64,000 nucleotides of DNA, taken from contig CAMYJI010000005.1 in assembly GCA_947258545.1 (NCBI GenBank), positions 28,796 to 92,795 of the forward strand, in the 5' to 3' direction. Numbering within the stretch: position 1 is the first letter of the stretch; every line of letters begins with the position of its first letter. The stretch comes from an uncultured Ectothiorhodospiraceae bacterium (GTDB taxonomy: Bacteria > Pseudomonadota > Gammaproteobacteria > UBA9214). Below the pieces are notes generated by a model that was not told where the DNA came from, made no database searches, and worked only from the letters and a program-made list of their open reading frames with translations. The position numbers were made by a program, and so were the translations under genes. Below, in pieces: positions 35,812-46,965 of this stretch.

Positions 35812-35963
35812 TTCCACCCCGATTATCGAAACACCCGAAACAGGACCCGGACCGGACTGCATGGACTGACTACACACGACCAGCGAAAATCGAATACACT
35901 TCACACTGCCGGCGGGTATGGCAAGCTAGTATAGCGTCCTGACAAACACCTCATAACGGAAAA

Positions 35964-36773
35964 ATGACCGCTATAGGACCGGGAAAAACAATCAGTGTGT
36001 TGCAGATAACGGATACACACCTGTATGCGAGCAGTGGCGGTTGCCTGCTGGGGCTGAATACGAATCAGTCTCTTGAGGCCGTCATGGCAGAGGCCCGCCT
36101 GCGGCATTTGCCTGCCGACCTCGTGCTGGCGACCGGCGACCTGGTGCACGACGGTTCCTCAGAGGCCTACCAGCGCACCTTCGACCATCTCGGCAGCCTG
36201 GGCGTCCCGGTCTACTGCCTGCCCGGCAACCACGACGAGGCAGCAGCCTTGCGTGACAACACCGGCAACGGCTTGATCCGCTACGCCGACCATGCCCTGC
36301 ACGGCAACTGGCATTTCATCCTGCTAGATTCCACAGAACCGGCCAGCGAAGGCGGCCATCTCCATCCGGACGTACTGGAAACCCTGGAGACCCGGCTGCA
36401 GGCAGCCCCCGACACCCACACCCTGGTGTGCCTGCACCACCAGCCGGTGCTGATGGGCAGTCGCTGGTTGGATACCATGGCGATCGACAACCCGGATGAT
36501 TTCTTTGCCATCATAGACCGGCATCCCCAGGTGCGTGGCATCCTCTGGGGACATGTCCACCAGGAATTCGATCAGATGCGTAACGCTGTCAGGCTGCTGT
36601 CCACGCCCTCCACCTGCATCCAGTTCATGCCGCGCAGTACCGAGTTCGCCCTTGATGACACGGCACCGGGCTACCGCTGGCTGATCCTGCACGAGGACGG
36701 CCGTATCGACACAGGCGTCCAGCGCCTGGCCGAGATCCCCGGCACAATTGACCTCAGTTCAGCCGGATATTGA
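35964..36773 (+). CDS. cpdA: 3',5'-cyclic-AMP phosphodiesterase CpdA
   Basis: 269 residues with the calcineurin-type metal site in order: LQITDTHLY, LATGDLVHDGS, LPGNHDEAA, LHHQPVLMGS, and LWGHVHQEFD. The motif spacing matches CpdA, which hydrolyses cAMP and lowers CRP-cAMP signalling. A relaxed specificity for other phosphodiesters cannot be excluded. It is divergent from the methyltransferase gene and is followed by a repeat cluster. Confidence 0.9.
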   Translation: MTAIGPGKTISVLQITDTHLYASSGGCLLGLNTNQSLEAVMAEARLRHLPADLVLATGDLVHDGSSEAYQRTFDHLGSLGVPVYCLPGNHDEAAALRDNTGNGLIRYADHALHGNWHFILLDSTEPASEGGHLHPDVLETLETRLQAAPDTHTLVCLHHQPVLMGSRWLDTMAIDNPDDFFAIIDRHPQVRGILWGHVHQEFDQMRNAVRLLSTPSTCIQFMPRSTEFALDDTAPGYRWLILHEDGRIDTGVQRLAEIPGTIDLSSAGY

Positions 36774-37335
36774 ACGGCCGCGACGGCTGTGCATCATGTA
36801 CACATTCTGTAGGTCGGATTAGCGCCAGCGTAATCCGACGCTGTCTTTGTCGGGTTACGGCGCGGCGCGCCTGACCCGACCTGCACCATTTCCGTATTCT
36901 TCCGTAGATTTCGTGGCCATTACTGCGATGATGATTGACCGGTTCCAGGTACCCTTATGTTGGGTACGTCGCTAGCGCTCCTTTACCCAACCTACCCGTG
37001 ACCTGCACTCATTTGTTGGATTCGCTGTGCGCACAAAAGATCAGCCACGGAAGCACACGGACTACACAATGGTATGACGTGAAACGTGAAGAATAGCCTC
37101 GTAGGTTGGGTATAGCGCAGCGTGCCCAAACGACATCAGATCGCGCCTGCGAGGCGCTCCTACAGGGTGATTCCTTTCTGCAACATAACCACTCAACAGA
37201 TGGTATACCGCTACTGCACCAGCTTGGTAGGTTGGGCAAAGCGCAGCGTGCCCAACAGACACGTGATCGCGTCTGCGAGGCGCTCCAACAGGGTGAATCC
37301 TCCGCGCTACATAACACCCAACCGCTGGTATGCCG
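36774..37335. repeat. Repeat block with a 125-bp tandem duplication at the gspF end
   Basis: It contains a GTAGGTCGGATTAGCGCC element (about 36811-36885), a GTTGGGTACGTCGCTAGCGC copy (about 36960-36995), decamer-type CACGGAAGCACACGGA (about 37046) and a heptamer fragment. From 37101 two tandem copies of about 125 bp follow (37101-37225 and 37227-37350). Each starts GTAGGTTGGG, contains GAGGCGCTC, and ends ACTGCACCAGCT. The second copy includes the last codons and the stop of gspF, so the duplicated unit contains the gspF 3' end. Confidence 0.8.
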
Positions 37336-38553
37336 TTACTGCACCAGCTGATTGAGATCGAAGATCGGCAGCAGGATCGCCAGCACGATGATCAGGACAA
37401 TGCCACCCATCAGCAGAATCAGCAGCGGTTCGAACAGGCCAAGCACCGCTGCGATCAGGGTCTCGATCTCGCGCTCCTGATTGATGGCCGAGCGTTCCAG
37501 CATCTCCTCCAGCTTGCCGCTGGCCTCGCCACTGGCGATCAGGTGAACCGTCATCGGCGGGAAATAGCCGCTCTTCTCCAGGGCCGCCGCAATGCCGGTA
37601 CCTTCACGTACCCGCGCACTGGCCTCGGAAACGGCCTCCTGCATGGGGATATTGGACATCACTTGCGCGGAAATGCGCATCGATTCGAGCACTTGCACAC
37701 CGCTGGCGGCGAGGATACTGAAGGTGCGTGCAAACCGGCCGGTGTTCAGGCCGCGCTCAAGCCGCGAGACCAGCGGGATAGTCAGCAGGAAGCGGTGAAA
37801 ACGCCGGCGCACGCCGACATTGCGCAACAGGTAACCAAAACCGATCACGCTGAGCACTACCAGCACCAGGATGAACAGGCCGTAATTACGCAGGAAATCG
37901 CTGATCGCTATGAGCGCCCGGGTCAGCGGTGGCAACTCCTGACCGATATTGTCGAACACCTGCACCACCTGGGGCACCACGTAGGTCATCAGGCCGCCCA
38001 CCACCAAAATGGCAACCAGCGTCAGCAGGGCCGGATAAAACACCGCAAGCTGGATCTTCTGGCGCATCAGCTGGCGGTTCTCGGTGTAATCTGCAAGCCG
38101 CTCGAGGACACGTTCCAGGTGACCGGACTGCTCACCGGCCTCCACCGTGGTGCGGTACAGTTCGGGAAAGATATTGGGATAATCCGCAAGGCCGGCCGCC
38201 AGCGCATGCCCCTCCATCACCCGCGAGCGTACCGCCAGCAACATGCTCTTGAGACGCGCCTTCTCGGTCTGCTGTGAAACGGCCCGCAGGCATTCCTCCA
38301 ACGGCAGGCCGGCACGGACCAGGGTGGCCAGCTGGCGGGTGATCAGGGCAAGGTCGGTGGCGCTGATGCCACGCTGCAGGATGCGAAGCCGGCTGCCGCG
38401 CTGCGCCTCGCGCTGGGCAACCTCCTGGACGGTCAGCGGTACCCAGCCCTGTTCGCGCAATTGCTGCCGGACCTGGCGAGCGGCATCACCCTCGAGGACT
38501 CCCTTCTTCTCGCGACCCCTGTTATCCAGGGCCGTGTATTCAAACGCACCCAT
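37336..38553 (-). CDS. gspF: Type II secretion inner-membrane platform protein GspF
   Basis: 405 residues, the usual size. The N-terminus GAFEYTALDNRGREKKGVLEG is the canonical GspF start. Two copies of the T2SSF domain are present (about 70-190 and 270-395), with three helices (about 170-190, 220-245 and 375-395). The second domain has MIASGE-like HLIASGEASGKLEEMLER. It is the platform that links the GspE ATPase to pseudopilus assembly. It ends the gsp cluster in this window; no pseudopilin genes follow. Confidence 0.95.
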   Translation of the reverse strand: MGAFEYTALDNRGREKKGVLEGDAARQVRQQLREQGWVPLTVQEVAQREAQRGSRLRILQRGISATDLALITRQLATLVRAGLPLEECLRAVSQQTEKARLKSMLLAVRSRVMEGHALAAGLADYPNIFPELYRTTVEAGEQSGHLERVLERLADYTENRQLMRQKIQLAVFYPALLTLVAILVVGGLMTYVVPQVVQVFDNIGQELPPLTRALIAISDFLRNYGLFILVLVVLSVIGFGYLLRNVGVRRRFHRFLLTIPLVSRLERGLNTGRFARTFSILAASGVQVLESMRISAQVMSNIPMQEAVSEASARVREGTGIAAALEKSGYFPPMTVHLIASGEASGKLEEMLERSAINQEREIETLIAAVLGLFEPLLILLMGGIVLIIVLAILLPIFDLNQLVQ

Positions 38554-38572
38554 GCTCAGAAAATACCCGGGC

Positions 38573-40102
38573 TCATTCGCTCTGGGTCACACGCAGCACT
38601 TCTTCAACCGAGGTAATCCCGTTCAATACCTTGTTCCAACCGTCCTGGCGAATACCGGGCGAATGCTGGCGCGCATGCCGCTCCAGTTCATATTCACCGG
38701 CACCGTCATGCACCATGGAACGAATGGCATCGTCGATTCCCACCAGTTCGTAGATGCCGGTGCGCCCGCGGTATCCCAGTTGGTTGCAGACACCGCAGCC
38801 GACGGCGCGGTACAGCGTCGGTGGGTTGTCCACCGGCACGCCCAGGGTCTCGCAATCGGCGTGACCGGCCGCGTAGGACTGCCTGCATTCATGGCACAAC
38901 ACGCGCACCAGGCGCTGGGCCAGGACACCGATCAGGCTGGACGACAGCAGGAAGGGCTCAACCCCCATGTCACGCAGGCGGGTGACCGCACCCACCGCGC
39001 TGTTGGTGTGCAGCGTTGAGAACACCAGGTGACCGGTCAGACTGGCCTGCACGGCAATCTCCGCCGTTTCCAGGTCACGGATCTCACCCACCATGACCAC
39101 GTCCGGGTCCTGGCGCAGGATGGCGCGCAGGCCGCGTGCAAAGGTCAGTTCCACCTTGGTATTGACCTGGGTCTGGCCGATCCCGTCCAGGTAGTACTCG
39201 ATCGGGTCTTCCACCGTCATGATATTGCGGCGCTTGTTGTTGAGGCGCCCCAGGGCCGCATACAGGGTGGTGGTCTTGCCGGAGCCCGTCGGTCCGGTCA
39301 CCAGGATGATGCCGTGCGGCCGGCGGATCAGATCATCGACCGTCGCACGGGTCTGTGTCGCCATGCCGAGGTGTTCGAGGTCGAGGCGGCCGGCCTGCTT
39401 GTCGAGCAGACGCAACACCACGCGTTCGCCATTGCCGGATGGCAGGGTGGATACGCGCACATCGACAGCGCGGCCGGCGACCCGGAGTGAAATGCGGCCG
39501 TCCTGCGGCAGGCGTTTCTCGGCGATGTCCAGGCGCGCCATGACCTTGATGCGCGAGACCAGCAGGGGCGCCAGCACCCGCTGGGGTTCGAGCACCTCGC
39601 GCAACACACCATCACAACGAAAGCGCACGACCAGGCGGTTTTCAAACGGTTCGATATGGATGTCCGAGGCATTCTCCTTGACCGCCTCGGTCAGCAGGGC
39701 ATTGATCAGGCGGATGATCGGCGCATCATCCTCACTCTCCAGCAGGTCTTCCGGTTCCGGGAGCTGTTGGGCAACATGGAACAGGTCCATGTCGTCGCCG
39801 AGGTCACCCATCATCTGGATGGCATCGCTCGAGTCCTGTTCGTAGCCCGCGGCCAGCAGCTCATCGAAGCGTTCATCATCGACCGGCCGCAAGCTGAGTG
39901 GCTGGTTCATGAAACGGCGCAGCTCGACCAGCGCCATGGGATCGACCTTGCCGCGGTGCAGCACCACCACCTTGCCGTCCTCCATGCCGGACACCAGGAC
40001 GCCGTGACGCTTTGCAAACAGGAAGGACGGGCGCTGGATGACAATCCCTGTCTCAGCGACCTCGTTCAGGTCATTGTGATCGGCCTGGCTCAGTTCACTC
40101 AT
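38573..40102 (-). CDS. gspE: Type II secretion ATPase GspE
   Basis: 509 residues from ATG 40102, which overlaps the gspD stop by 8 bp; longer upstream frames run through gspD and are not real. An N1/N2 domain is followed by [20 protein letters not shown] and Walker [16 protein letters not shown]. The Asp box ([10 protein letters not shown]), Walker B ([18 protein letters not shown]) and His box ([12 protein letters not shown]) follow. The Zn tetracysteine motif CHEC...CGVC is present. It powers pseudopilus growth from the cytoplasmic face. Confidence 0.95.
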   Translation of the reverse strand: MSELSQADHNDLNEVAETGIVIQRPSFLFAKRHGVLVSGMEDGKVVVLHRGKVDPMALVELRRFMNQPLSLRPVDDERFDELLAAGYEQDSSDAIQMMGDLGDDMDLFHVAQQLPEPEDLLESEDDAPIIRLINALLTEAVKENASDIHIEPFENRLVVRFRCDGVLREVLEPQRVLAPLLVSRIKVMARLDIAEKRLPQDGRISLRVAGRAVDVRVSTLPSGNGERVVLRLLDKQAGRLDLEHLGMATQTRATVDDLIRRPHGIILVTGPTGSGKTTTLYAALGRLNNKRRNIMTVEDPIEYYLDGIGQTQVNTKVELTFARGLRAILRQDPDVVMVGEIRDLETAEIAVQASLTGHLVFSTLHTNSAVGAVTRLRDMGVEPFLLSSSLIGVLAQRLVRVLCHECRQSYAAGHADCETLGVPVDNPPTLYRAVGCGVCNQLGYRGRTGIYELVGIDDAIRSMVHDGAGEYELERHARQHSPGIRQDGWNKVLNGITSVEEVLRVTQSE

Positions 40103-42092
40103 CCGCCCATTCATCGAAAGCCGCATCCTGTTCCTGACTCTCTGGTTCCGGTTGCATATCGACGGGGGGCTGACCGAGGGGCTCGCCAAATTCCGGCAGC
40201 ACCGGATGGCGCGTGCCGGGCAGCAGGTTGACGCCGCCCCGGTCCTCGCCGAGCTGCAGAGCACGTATGTAGTTATACTTGCTGTTGGTGTAGTCGGCAG
40301 TGACCGCGGCATCGCGCATGATCACCGGGTGGATGAACACCATCAGGTTTTTCCTGTCCAGGTCCGCACTGCGCGACTGGAACAGCAGGCCCAGCAGCGG
40401 AATGTCACCCAGCAGCGGGACCTTCTGGATCGATTCGCGCACCTGTTCCTCAATCAGGCCGCCCAGCACCACGACCTCGCCGTCCTCCACCATCACGCTG
40501 GTCTTGATGGAGCGTTTGTTGGTGACGAGGTCTGCAGCCAATTCCACGGGATCCGCGATACTGGACACCTCCTGCTCGATGTCCAGCTTGAGCGCATTGC
40601 CCTCGTTGATCTGCGGCTTGATCTTCAGGGTCAGGCCGACGTCCTGGCGCTGGATGGTCTGAAATGGATTGGTCGCCGAATCCCCCGCACCGGTGCTGGT
40701 AAAGGAACCGGTCAGAAAGGGGACATTGGTGCCGATGATGATCTCGGCCTCCTCGTTGTCGAGGGTGACCAGCGTCGGGGTGGACAGGATATTGGTGCTG
40801 GTGTCGGAGGCCAGGGCATTGAGGATCGCCAGGTAGTTGATGTTGGTGCTGTCGGTGCGCCCACCCCCAAGCAACACATTGCCGGTTGGTGCGGGCAAGG
40901 TCCCGGAAACAGCATTATCGACCACAGAGGCGATGGTATTGCCGGCATTGGTAAAATTGATTATCCCGACTGGCCCTTCATTATCATCCCGTGCGCCCTC
41001 GAATACCCACTGGACCCCGAGTTCACGGGCGGTGACCGGAGAGACCTCGGCAATCACGGCATCGACCAGCACCTGGGCACGACGCACATCCAGCTGGCCG
41101 ATGACCCGCTTGAGGGTGCGCATGATATCGGGTGGTGCGGTGATGACCAGGGCGTTGGTCGCCTCGTCGGCCTGGATATCGAACTCGGAACGCCGGGGAC
41201 TCGCGGCACCCTTGGCCTCCTTCTCCTCGATCTTGCCCACGCCCTTGAGCACGGTCACCAGTTCCGCGGCCTCGGCATAACGCAGGTAGACCACATCGGT
41301 GTTGCCGCCGGCCTCCAGCGGGGTATCGAGGTGGGAGATAATGGCGCGCAGGCGCAGACGATTAGCCCGGTCACCTCCCAGCAATACACTGTTGGTGCGC
41401 TCATCCGCGACCAGTACCGGGCCACGCGCCGCGGCCGGCACCTTGGCCTTGCCCGCCGGTGCGGCCCGTTCCAGGCTGGTCAGTACCCGCACCACCTCGG
41501 AGGCCGAGGCGTGCTCCAGCGGAATGATCTCGATCTCGCTGTCGCTGACCTGGTCGATGCGGCGGATAATGCTGACCAGTCGCTCGACGTTATTGGCCCG
41601 ATCCGAAATGATCAGTACATTGGTGGCCGGATAGGCGGCCAGGTGGCCCTGTTGCGGCACCAGCGGCCGCAGGATCGGCACCAGCTGGGCAGCGGCGATA
41701 TTGTCGACCTGCACCACGCGAGTCACCATCTGATCACCCCGGCCCGGGGCCCGGTCACCTACGGTCGGGATACTGTCCTGCTTGGCGTTGACGTCCGGTA
41801 CGATCTTGATGACGGCACCGCTGGGCACCGCGGCAAACCCGTGCACCTTGAGAATGGAAAGGAACACCTGGTAGACCTCGTCGCTGTCCATGGGCCGCGA
41901 GGAGACCACCGTCACCTTACCCTTGACGCGCGGATCGATAATGAAATTCCGGTCAGTGACCTCGGCGACCGTGCTGATCAGGGCGCTGATATCGGCGTCC
42001 TTCAGGTTGAGGGTCACCGTCTCGGCGGACAGCGGCAGCACCTGGGCAGTCCAGGCCACCAGTATTAACAGTATTCGTGTTGTAGTTTTCAT
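40095..42092 (-). CDS. gspD: Type II secretion outer-membrane secretin GspD
   Basis: 665 residues from ATG 42092; a GTG two codons earlier is also possible. Signal peptide (about 1-24), N0 domain ([20 protein letters not shown]), three KH-like N domains with [15 protein letters not shown], and the secretin domain with [28 protein letters not shown] and VVLGGLIEE. The C-terminal tail is rich in Pro/Gln/Glu. It forms the multimeric gate in the outer membrane. It overlaps gspE and follows gspC by about 90 bp. Confidence 0.96.
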   Translation of the reverse strand: MKTTTRILLILVAWTAQVLPLSAETVTLNLKDADISALISTVAEVTDRNFIIDPRVKGKVTVVSSRPMDSDEVYQVFLSILKVHGFAAVPSGAVIKIVPDVNAKQDSIPTVGDRAPGRGDQMVTRVVQVDNIAAAQLVPILRPLVPQQGHLAAYPATNVLIISDRANNVERLVSIIRRIDQVSDSEIEIIPLEHASASEVVRVLTSLERAAPAGKAKVPAAARGPVLVADERTNSVLLGGDRANRLRLRAIISHLDTPLEAGGNTDVVYLRYAEAAELVTVLKGVGKIEEKEAKGAASPRRSEFDIQADEATNALVITAPPDIMRTLKRVIGQLDVRRAQVLVDAVIAEVSPVTARELGVQWVFEGARDDNEGPVGIINFTNAGNTIASVVDNAVSGTLPAPTGNVLLGGGRTDSTNINYLAILNALASDTSTNILSTPTLVTLDNEEAEIIIGTNVPFLTGSFTSTGAGDSATNPFQTIQRQDVGLTLKIKPQINEGNALKLDIEQEVSSIADPVELAADLVTNKRSIKTSVMVEDGEVVVLGGLIEEQVRESIQKVPLLGDIPLLGLLFQSRSADLDRKNLMVFIHPVIMRDAAVTADYTNSKYNYIRALQLGEDRGGVNLLPGTRHPVLPEFGEPLGQPPVDMQPEPESQEQDAAFDEWADE

Positions 42093-42182
42093 AATCACGA
42101 CCGCGCTATCGGTTGCACCAGGCCCAGAGCTGAATTCTTATATATATCTGTAGTTTAACTTCATTTTTAGGCAAAATACCAG

Positions 42183-43012
42183 TTATTCGGGGATACTGAA
42201 AGAAAGTGTTTCCTCCTGGTCTTCACGCATCACCGTCATACTGACCGTCTCGCCACTCTGTGCGCTCTTCAGGGCCCGCATCCCATTCGACAGGTTGTCC
42301 AGGCTGATTTCGTTGATTTGGGTTACCACATCACCCGGCTGCAGCCCCATCTGTTCGAACAGCTGGTGCGTACCAGGCCGTAGAGCGATTTCGGGTTCTG
42401 TTTCAGGGTCTGGCGGATCGAACCCAGGCGCTGGCCAGGACTGTTTGTCGTCGCAGGTCTGCGCGAGCGGCTGGCCCGGTCGCGGGTGGACCGCTCATCC
42501 AGTGGCAACCGCAGGGTCTCGTAACGCCCGCTGCGCATCAGGATCACGCGGTCGGCATGGACCTCGCTCAGCTCGGCGTTGCCGGGCAGCTTGTCACCGA
42601 TGGCGTACATCAACTCCTTGCCGCGCGGGTCGGCGATGATCGCACGGGAAAACGCCTCATCGCCGGAAGAAAAGGCACCGCGCAGCACCAGCTTGAGACG
42701 TGTATCCGGCGCATCGACAGGGGCAGTTGACTTGACCGGTTTCACATCGCGCGCCGCCTCACCGAAAAGATGCCAGTTGGGAAGCTGGCGCACCAGTTGT
42801 GCGTGCTGGTTCACCGGCGGCGTTACTGCTTGAGTTGCAGGTGTCGTCATTTCCAGCGGCTCGTTCCCATTGATCAGGTCCCAGGTCATGCTTGCCAGCA
42901 ACCAGGCGATCCAGACCACCAGCAGCAGATTGATGACCGTGACGAGCGCCTGCATGCGGCTGCCCTGCATGACGCGGACCCAGTCGGTTGATTGTAATGA
43001 CAGTGTTTTCAT
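42183..43012 (-). pseudogene. gspC: GspC, type II secretion; frame-disrupted before the PDZ domain
   Basis: The frame from ATG 43012 gives the N-terminal helix (VTVINLLLVVWIAWLLASMTW) and the HR domain (LKLVLRGAFSSGDEAFSRAI, RGKELMYAIGDKLPG). The region before the PDZ domain is also present (QRLGSIRQTLKQNPKSLYGL), after which it stops at 42323 with unrelated residues. A second frame, open from about 42500 to TAA 42183, reads LFEQMGLQPGDVVTQINE and LKSAQSGETVSMTVM, a typical GspC PDZ domain. The two halves overlap around CTACGGCCTGGTACG, where about 15-25 residues expected in between are missing. It is either a deletion between short repeats or an assembly error. A translated 229-aa form without PDZ is possible. 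Confidence 0.85.
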
Positions 43013-43041
43013 CGTCCCCTGTCTGTAGTCCGGAATGCGGG

Positions 43042-44334
43042 TTAAACGTTTCTGGCGCGACGTTCACGCCGGGGTCCCGAACCCCTCCGGCCACCGGGCT
43101 TGCCCCCCGGGCGGCGGCCGCCCGGAGTTTCGCGACGCTTTATCCTGACGGGCGGCTTGAGTTTCTGGATGTAGCCGTCCGGCACCGGCTCCACCGGGAT
43201 CTTGTGTCCAATGTATTGCTCGATCTCCGGCAGCGAGTATACAAAATCCTCACAGGCGAAGCTGACGGCGTCACCATCCTTGCCGATGCGCGCGGTACGA
43301 CCGATGCGGTGCACATAATCCTCGGCATCCTGCGGCAGGTCATAGTTAAACACATGGCTGACATCCGGGATATGCAATCCGCGTGCCGCGACATCCGTGG
43401 CGACGAGTATTGGCAGCTTGCCCTCCTGGAACTGCTTCAGCAGACTCTGGCGCTTTTTCTGGGGCACATCGCCCGAGAGAACGGCCGCCTTGAGGCCGTT
43501 GCCTTCCAGGAAGGCCCAGATGCGCTCGGCATTACGCTTGGTGTTCACGAACACGATACTACGTCTGGGGTCAATATGGTTCATCAGGCCGATCAGCAGG
43601 GGAATCTTCTCTTCGTTGGCCGTGTGGTAGATCACCTGCCGGACCCGCTCGGCCGTCACCCGCTCCGGTTCGACATCGACATATTCGGGATTATTCATGT
43701 GCTCGTAGGCGAGCTCGTTGACGCGGTGCGACAGGGTGGCGGAGAACAGCATGCCGAGGCGCTCCTCCGGTGGCGGACAGCGACGCAACAGGTAACGGAT
43801 GTCCTTGATGAACCCGAGGTCGAACATGCGGTCGGCCTCATCCAGGACGATCGCGTTAATCTGCGTGAGGTTGTAGACATGCTGCTTGAAGTAATCGATC
43901 AGGCGCCCCGGCGTCCCGATCAGTATATCTACACCGGCCTGGATCGCCTCACGTTGCGTGTCATAGCCGGTCCCGCCGTAGGCCAGGCACAGTTTCAGAC
44001 CGCAATGGCGTCCCAGCACCTCCGCGTCGTTGTATATCTGTATCGCCAGTTCCCGTGTCGGCGCCAGGATCAGCGCGCGTGGCTGGTTGGGCTTGCGCCG
44101 CGCATCCGCAGGGTGCGTCAACAGGTGTTTGATCACGGCAATCAGGAACGCGGCGGTCTTGCCGGTGCCGGTTTGCGCCTGCCCGGCGACATCACGCCCC
44201 TGCAGCGCCACCGGCAGGGTCTCCGCCTGTATCGGGGTGCACTTCGAAAATCCCGCTTCTTCAATGCCTTGCATCAGCTCAGCGGGCAAATCAAATTCGG
44301 AGAATGCTGTATCTGTTAAATGTGTCTCGCTCAT
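43042..44334 (-). CDS. rhlB: DEAD-box RNA helicase RhlB
   Basis: 430 residues. Motifs in order: Q motif [26 protein letters not shown] (shown for position near the N-terminus), [38 protein letters not shown], and [16 protein letters not shown]. The C-terminus is a Gly/Arg-rich basic tail. The sequence and the position divergent from trxA-rho match RhlB, the degradosome helicase that unwinds structured RNA. It lies 30 bp upstream of gspC on the same strand and may share transcription with the gsp genes. Confidence 0.94.
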   Translation of the reverse strand: MSETHLTDTAFSEFDLPAELMQGIEEAGFSKCTPIQAETLPVALQGRDVAGQAQTGTGKTAAFLIAVIKHLLTHPADARRKPNQPRALILAPTRELAIQIYNDAEVLGRHCGLKLCLAYGGTGYDTQREAIQAGVDILIGTPGRLIDYFKQHVYNLTQINAIVLDEADRMFDLGFIKDIRYLLRRCPPPEERLGMLFSATLSHRVNELAYEHMNNPEYVDVEPERVTAERVRQVIYHTANEEKIPLLIGLMNHIDPRRSIVFVNTKRNAERIWAFLEGNGLKAAVLSGDVPQKKRQSLLKQFQEGKLPILVATDVAARGLHIPDVSHVFNYDLPQDAEDYVHRIGRTARIGKDGDAVSFACEDFVYSLPEIEQYIGHKIPVEPVPDGYIQKLKPPVRIKRRETPGGRRPGGKPGGRRGSGPRRERRARNV

Positions 44335-44604
44335 AACCGCCTAGGATACAGTATTTTATTTCCGGACTTGTAAATTGATTGGAATTAGGCTCAAATGTAG
44401 CCCTTGATTGACAGCAGGCGCGGCAAACCGCACCTACACACGTCATTACCGCCGGTCACGCAAGCCCATCTTTCCCGATAGATCCTCGACAACATCTTAA
44501 CTACTGAAGATTCCATTTGGTACCAGCTTGAAGGGCGTAGCAATCACCAGGCTTTTAATCAGGTTCATCAGGGCCACGTTGCCTATAACAGGAGAAATTG
44601 TACT

Positions 44605-44931
44605 GTGAGTGAAGACATCATTTATGTGACAGACGACACCTTCGAAGCCGAGGTCCTCAATGCCTCTGATCCCGTCTTGGTAGACTACTGGGCGGAATGG
44701 TGTGGTCCCTGCAAGATGATTGCACCAATCCTGGATGAAATCGCCAACGAGTACAACGGTAAGATCAAGATTGCCAAGCTGAATATCGATGACAACCCGC
44801 AGACGCCACCCAAGTACGGGATCAGAGGAATACCGACACTGATGCTGTTCAAGGACGGCAACGTTGAGGCAACCAAGGTAGGCGCCCTTTCCAAGTCCCA
44901 GTTAACTGCCTTTATCGACAGCAATATCTAG
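44605..44931 (+). CDS. trxA: Thioredoxin TrxA
   Basis: 108 residues with GTG start at 44605. Active site [13 protein letters not shown], the buried Asp in VLVDYW, and the cis-Pro in [13 protein letters not shown]. It is the general cytoplasmic disulfide reductant. The gene order rhlB (divergent), trxA, rho is the same as in enteric bacteria. A purine-rich AGGAGAA precedes the start. Confidence 0.97.
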   Translation: MSEDIIYVTDDTFEAEVLNASDPVLVDYWAEWCGPCKMIAPILDEIANEYNGKIKIAKLNIDDNPQTPPKYGIRGIPTLMLFKDGNVEATKVGALSKSQLTAFIDSNI

Positions 44932-45134
44932 GCAAGCACCAGTAAATATACACAGGGGGTAGACGCACCACGTCGCACGTGCTAGCGTAACCATAATATA
45001 ATCACAAACCGGTCCGGATTCAGCAACACTCACCCGGACGGCATCTCCTACAAAACACCGTTTAAGCTTCCCCGGCTGCACCAGCCGCAGCCTGTTCAGT
45101 TCAACAAATCCATGACACGCATCAAAGGCATTCT

Positions 45135-46391
45135 ATGAATCTATCCGAACTCAAGCTCAAACCCGCCAGTGAGCTGATCGAAATCGCCCAGGGGATGGGT
45201 ATAGAGGGAACGGCCCGCTCCCGCAAACAGGACATCATTTTTTCCATACTGAAATCACGCGCGAAGAAAGGCGATGACATCTTCGGCAACGGCGTACTGG
45301 AAATCCTGCAGGACGGTTTCGGTTTTCTGCGTTCCGCTGACAGTTCCTATCTCGCCGGCCCGGACGACATTTATGTCTCGCCGAGCCAGGTCCGCCGTTT
45401 CAGCCTGCGTACCGGCGACACCGTGGACGGAAAGATCCGCCCGCCGAAGGACAGTGAACGCTATTTCGCGCTGCTCAAGGTCAATGAAATCAACTACGAA
45501 AAGCCGGAGAATGCCAAGCACAAGGTCGCGTTCGAGAACCTGACACCGCTGCACCCCAACGAACGGCTGAACCTGGAACGCGGCAATGGCAGTACGGAGG
45601 ACATCACTGCACGCGTCATCGACCTGGTGGCACCGCTCGGCAAGGGCTCGCGCGGCCTGATCGTATCGCCGCCAAAGGCCGGCAAGACCATGCTGCTGCA
45701 GAACGTCGCGCAATCCATCACCTCCAACCACCCGGAGTGCTACCTGATCGTGCTGCTGATCGACGAGCGCCCGGAGGAAGTGACCGAGATGTCGCGCTCC
45801 GTGCAGGGTGAGGTCGTCTCGAGTACCTTCGATGAACCGGCTAGCCGTCACGTACAGGTCGCCGAAATGGTCATCGAGAAGGCCCGCCGCCTGGTCGAGC
45901 ACAAGCGCGATGTCGTCATCCTGCTGGACTCCATCACCCGCCTGGGACGCGCCTATAACACGGTGGTGCCCTCTTCCGGCAAGGTGCTGACCGGCGGCGT
46001 CGATGCAAACGCCCTGCAGCGCCCCAAGCGTTTCTTCGGCGCGGCGCGCAACATCGAGGAAGGTGGCAGCCTGACCATCCTGGCCACCGCACTGATCGAT
46101 ACCGGTTCGCGCATGGACGACGTGATCTACGAGGAATTCAAGGGAACCGGCAACCTGGAGATCCACCTGGATCGCAAGATCGCCGAAAAACGCATCTACC
46201 CGTCCATCAACATCAACCGTTCCGGCACCCGTCGTGAGGAGCTCCTGACCGACCCGGCCGAGTTGCAGAAGATGTGGATTCTGCGCAAGCTGCTGCACCC
46301 GATGGATGAACTGGCCGCCATGGAATTCATGATCGACAAACTCAAGGCCACCAAGAGCAATTCACAGTTCTTCGAATCGATGAAACGGTAG
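45135..46391 (+). CDS. rho: Transcription termination factor Rho
   Basis: 418 residues, one shorter than in E. coli. The N-terminal RNA-binding domain has [19 protein letters not shown] and the OSB-fold GFGFLR. The ATPase has Walker [22 protein letters not shown] and [15 protein letters not shown]. The Q-loop and R-loop are in [12 protein letters not shown] and KGTGNLEI. It is a hexameric RNA helicase that ends transcription. It follows trxA by about 200 bp and is followed by repeat DNA. Confidence 0.98.
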   Translation: MNLSELKLKPASELIEIAQGMGIEGTARSRKQDIIFSILKSRAKKGDDIFGNGVLEILQDGFGFLRSADSSYLAGPDDIYVSPSQVRRFSLRTGDTVDGKIRPPKDSERYFALLKVNEINYEKPENAKHKVAFENLTPLHPNERLNLERGNGSTEDITARVIDLVAPLGKGSRGLIVSPPKAGKTMLLQNVAQSITSNHPECYLIVLLIDERPEEVTEMSRSVQGEVVSSTFDEPASRHVQVAEMVIEKARRLVEHKRDVVILLDSITRLGRAYNTVVPSSGKVLTGGVDANALQRPKRFFGAARNIEEGGSLTILATALIDTGSRMDDVIYEEFKGTGNLEIHLDRKIAEKRIYPSININRSGTRREELLTDPAELQKMWILRKLLHPMDELAAMEFMIDKLKATKSNSQFFESMKR

Positions 46392-46965
46392 GGAAGGTAA
46401 TACGCGAGAAGTGAAATGTAAGAAACAATAAGTTTATCTGCACGGAATCCACTGAACCCAGGAATAGATAGAAATCTGAAACAACAAGAATTAGCCACGG
46501 AAGCACACGGAACTATACGGAAATAATAAATCTTAAGGGTGAACGCACGATTGTCGGCTACCCTCTCACTTCTCGCTCTATAGTCTTACTGCTTCCGTAT
46601 AGTCGATCGCGCCTGCACCCGATTAAGCGCCGGGCATAAACGAGGCGCTCCTACATTCAACGATTTACGTTTCACGCTATTATCTTTCCGTGCCCTTCCG
46701 TGTGGTTCCGTGGCTGAAATTTTCATTATGATTGATCGCGCCTGTACCCGATTAAGCGCCGGGCATAAACGAGGTGCTCATACATCCTACGATTTACGTT
46801 TCACGCTATTATTTTTCCGTGGATTCTGTGGATTCCGTGGCGATCTTTGGTGCGCATGGCGAACCCTGTGTCTGGTTCACTTCAATTTTTTGAATAGCCT
46901 TGACTGGACGCCTCCAGATTTTCAACTTCCACGGCGCCTGACTCGGCAGAGATCACCCGAACGAG
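46392..46965. repeat. Composite repeat block with a duplicated 47-bp element module
   Basis: It contains heptamer-type fragments (about 46402-46425) and decamer-type CACGGAAGCACACGGA (about 46496-46512). From about 46605 to 46834 a module of about 130 bp occurs twice. Each copy runs: 47-bp element (CGCCTGCACCCGATTAAGCG...), heptamer (TTTACGTTTCACGCT), decamers (TTTCCGTG...TTCCGTGGC). From 46835 to 46965 degenerate copies continue. No gene is seen. It forms the left border of the signalling island. Confidence 0.82.

Noticed and set aside
40103..40312. Upstream extension of gspE by 70 residues
   Set aside because: It runs out of frame through the end of gspD; the ATG overlapping the gspD stop is the natural start.
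40152..42068. Long open frame (638 codons) antisense to gspD
   Set aside because: gspD on the other strand is unmistakable; the antisense product is low-complexity His/Gly/Asp-rich and matches nothing.
45255..46298. Open frame antisense to rho
   Set aside because: The rho protein is fully conserved on the plus strand; the antisense frame is fortuitous.
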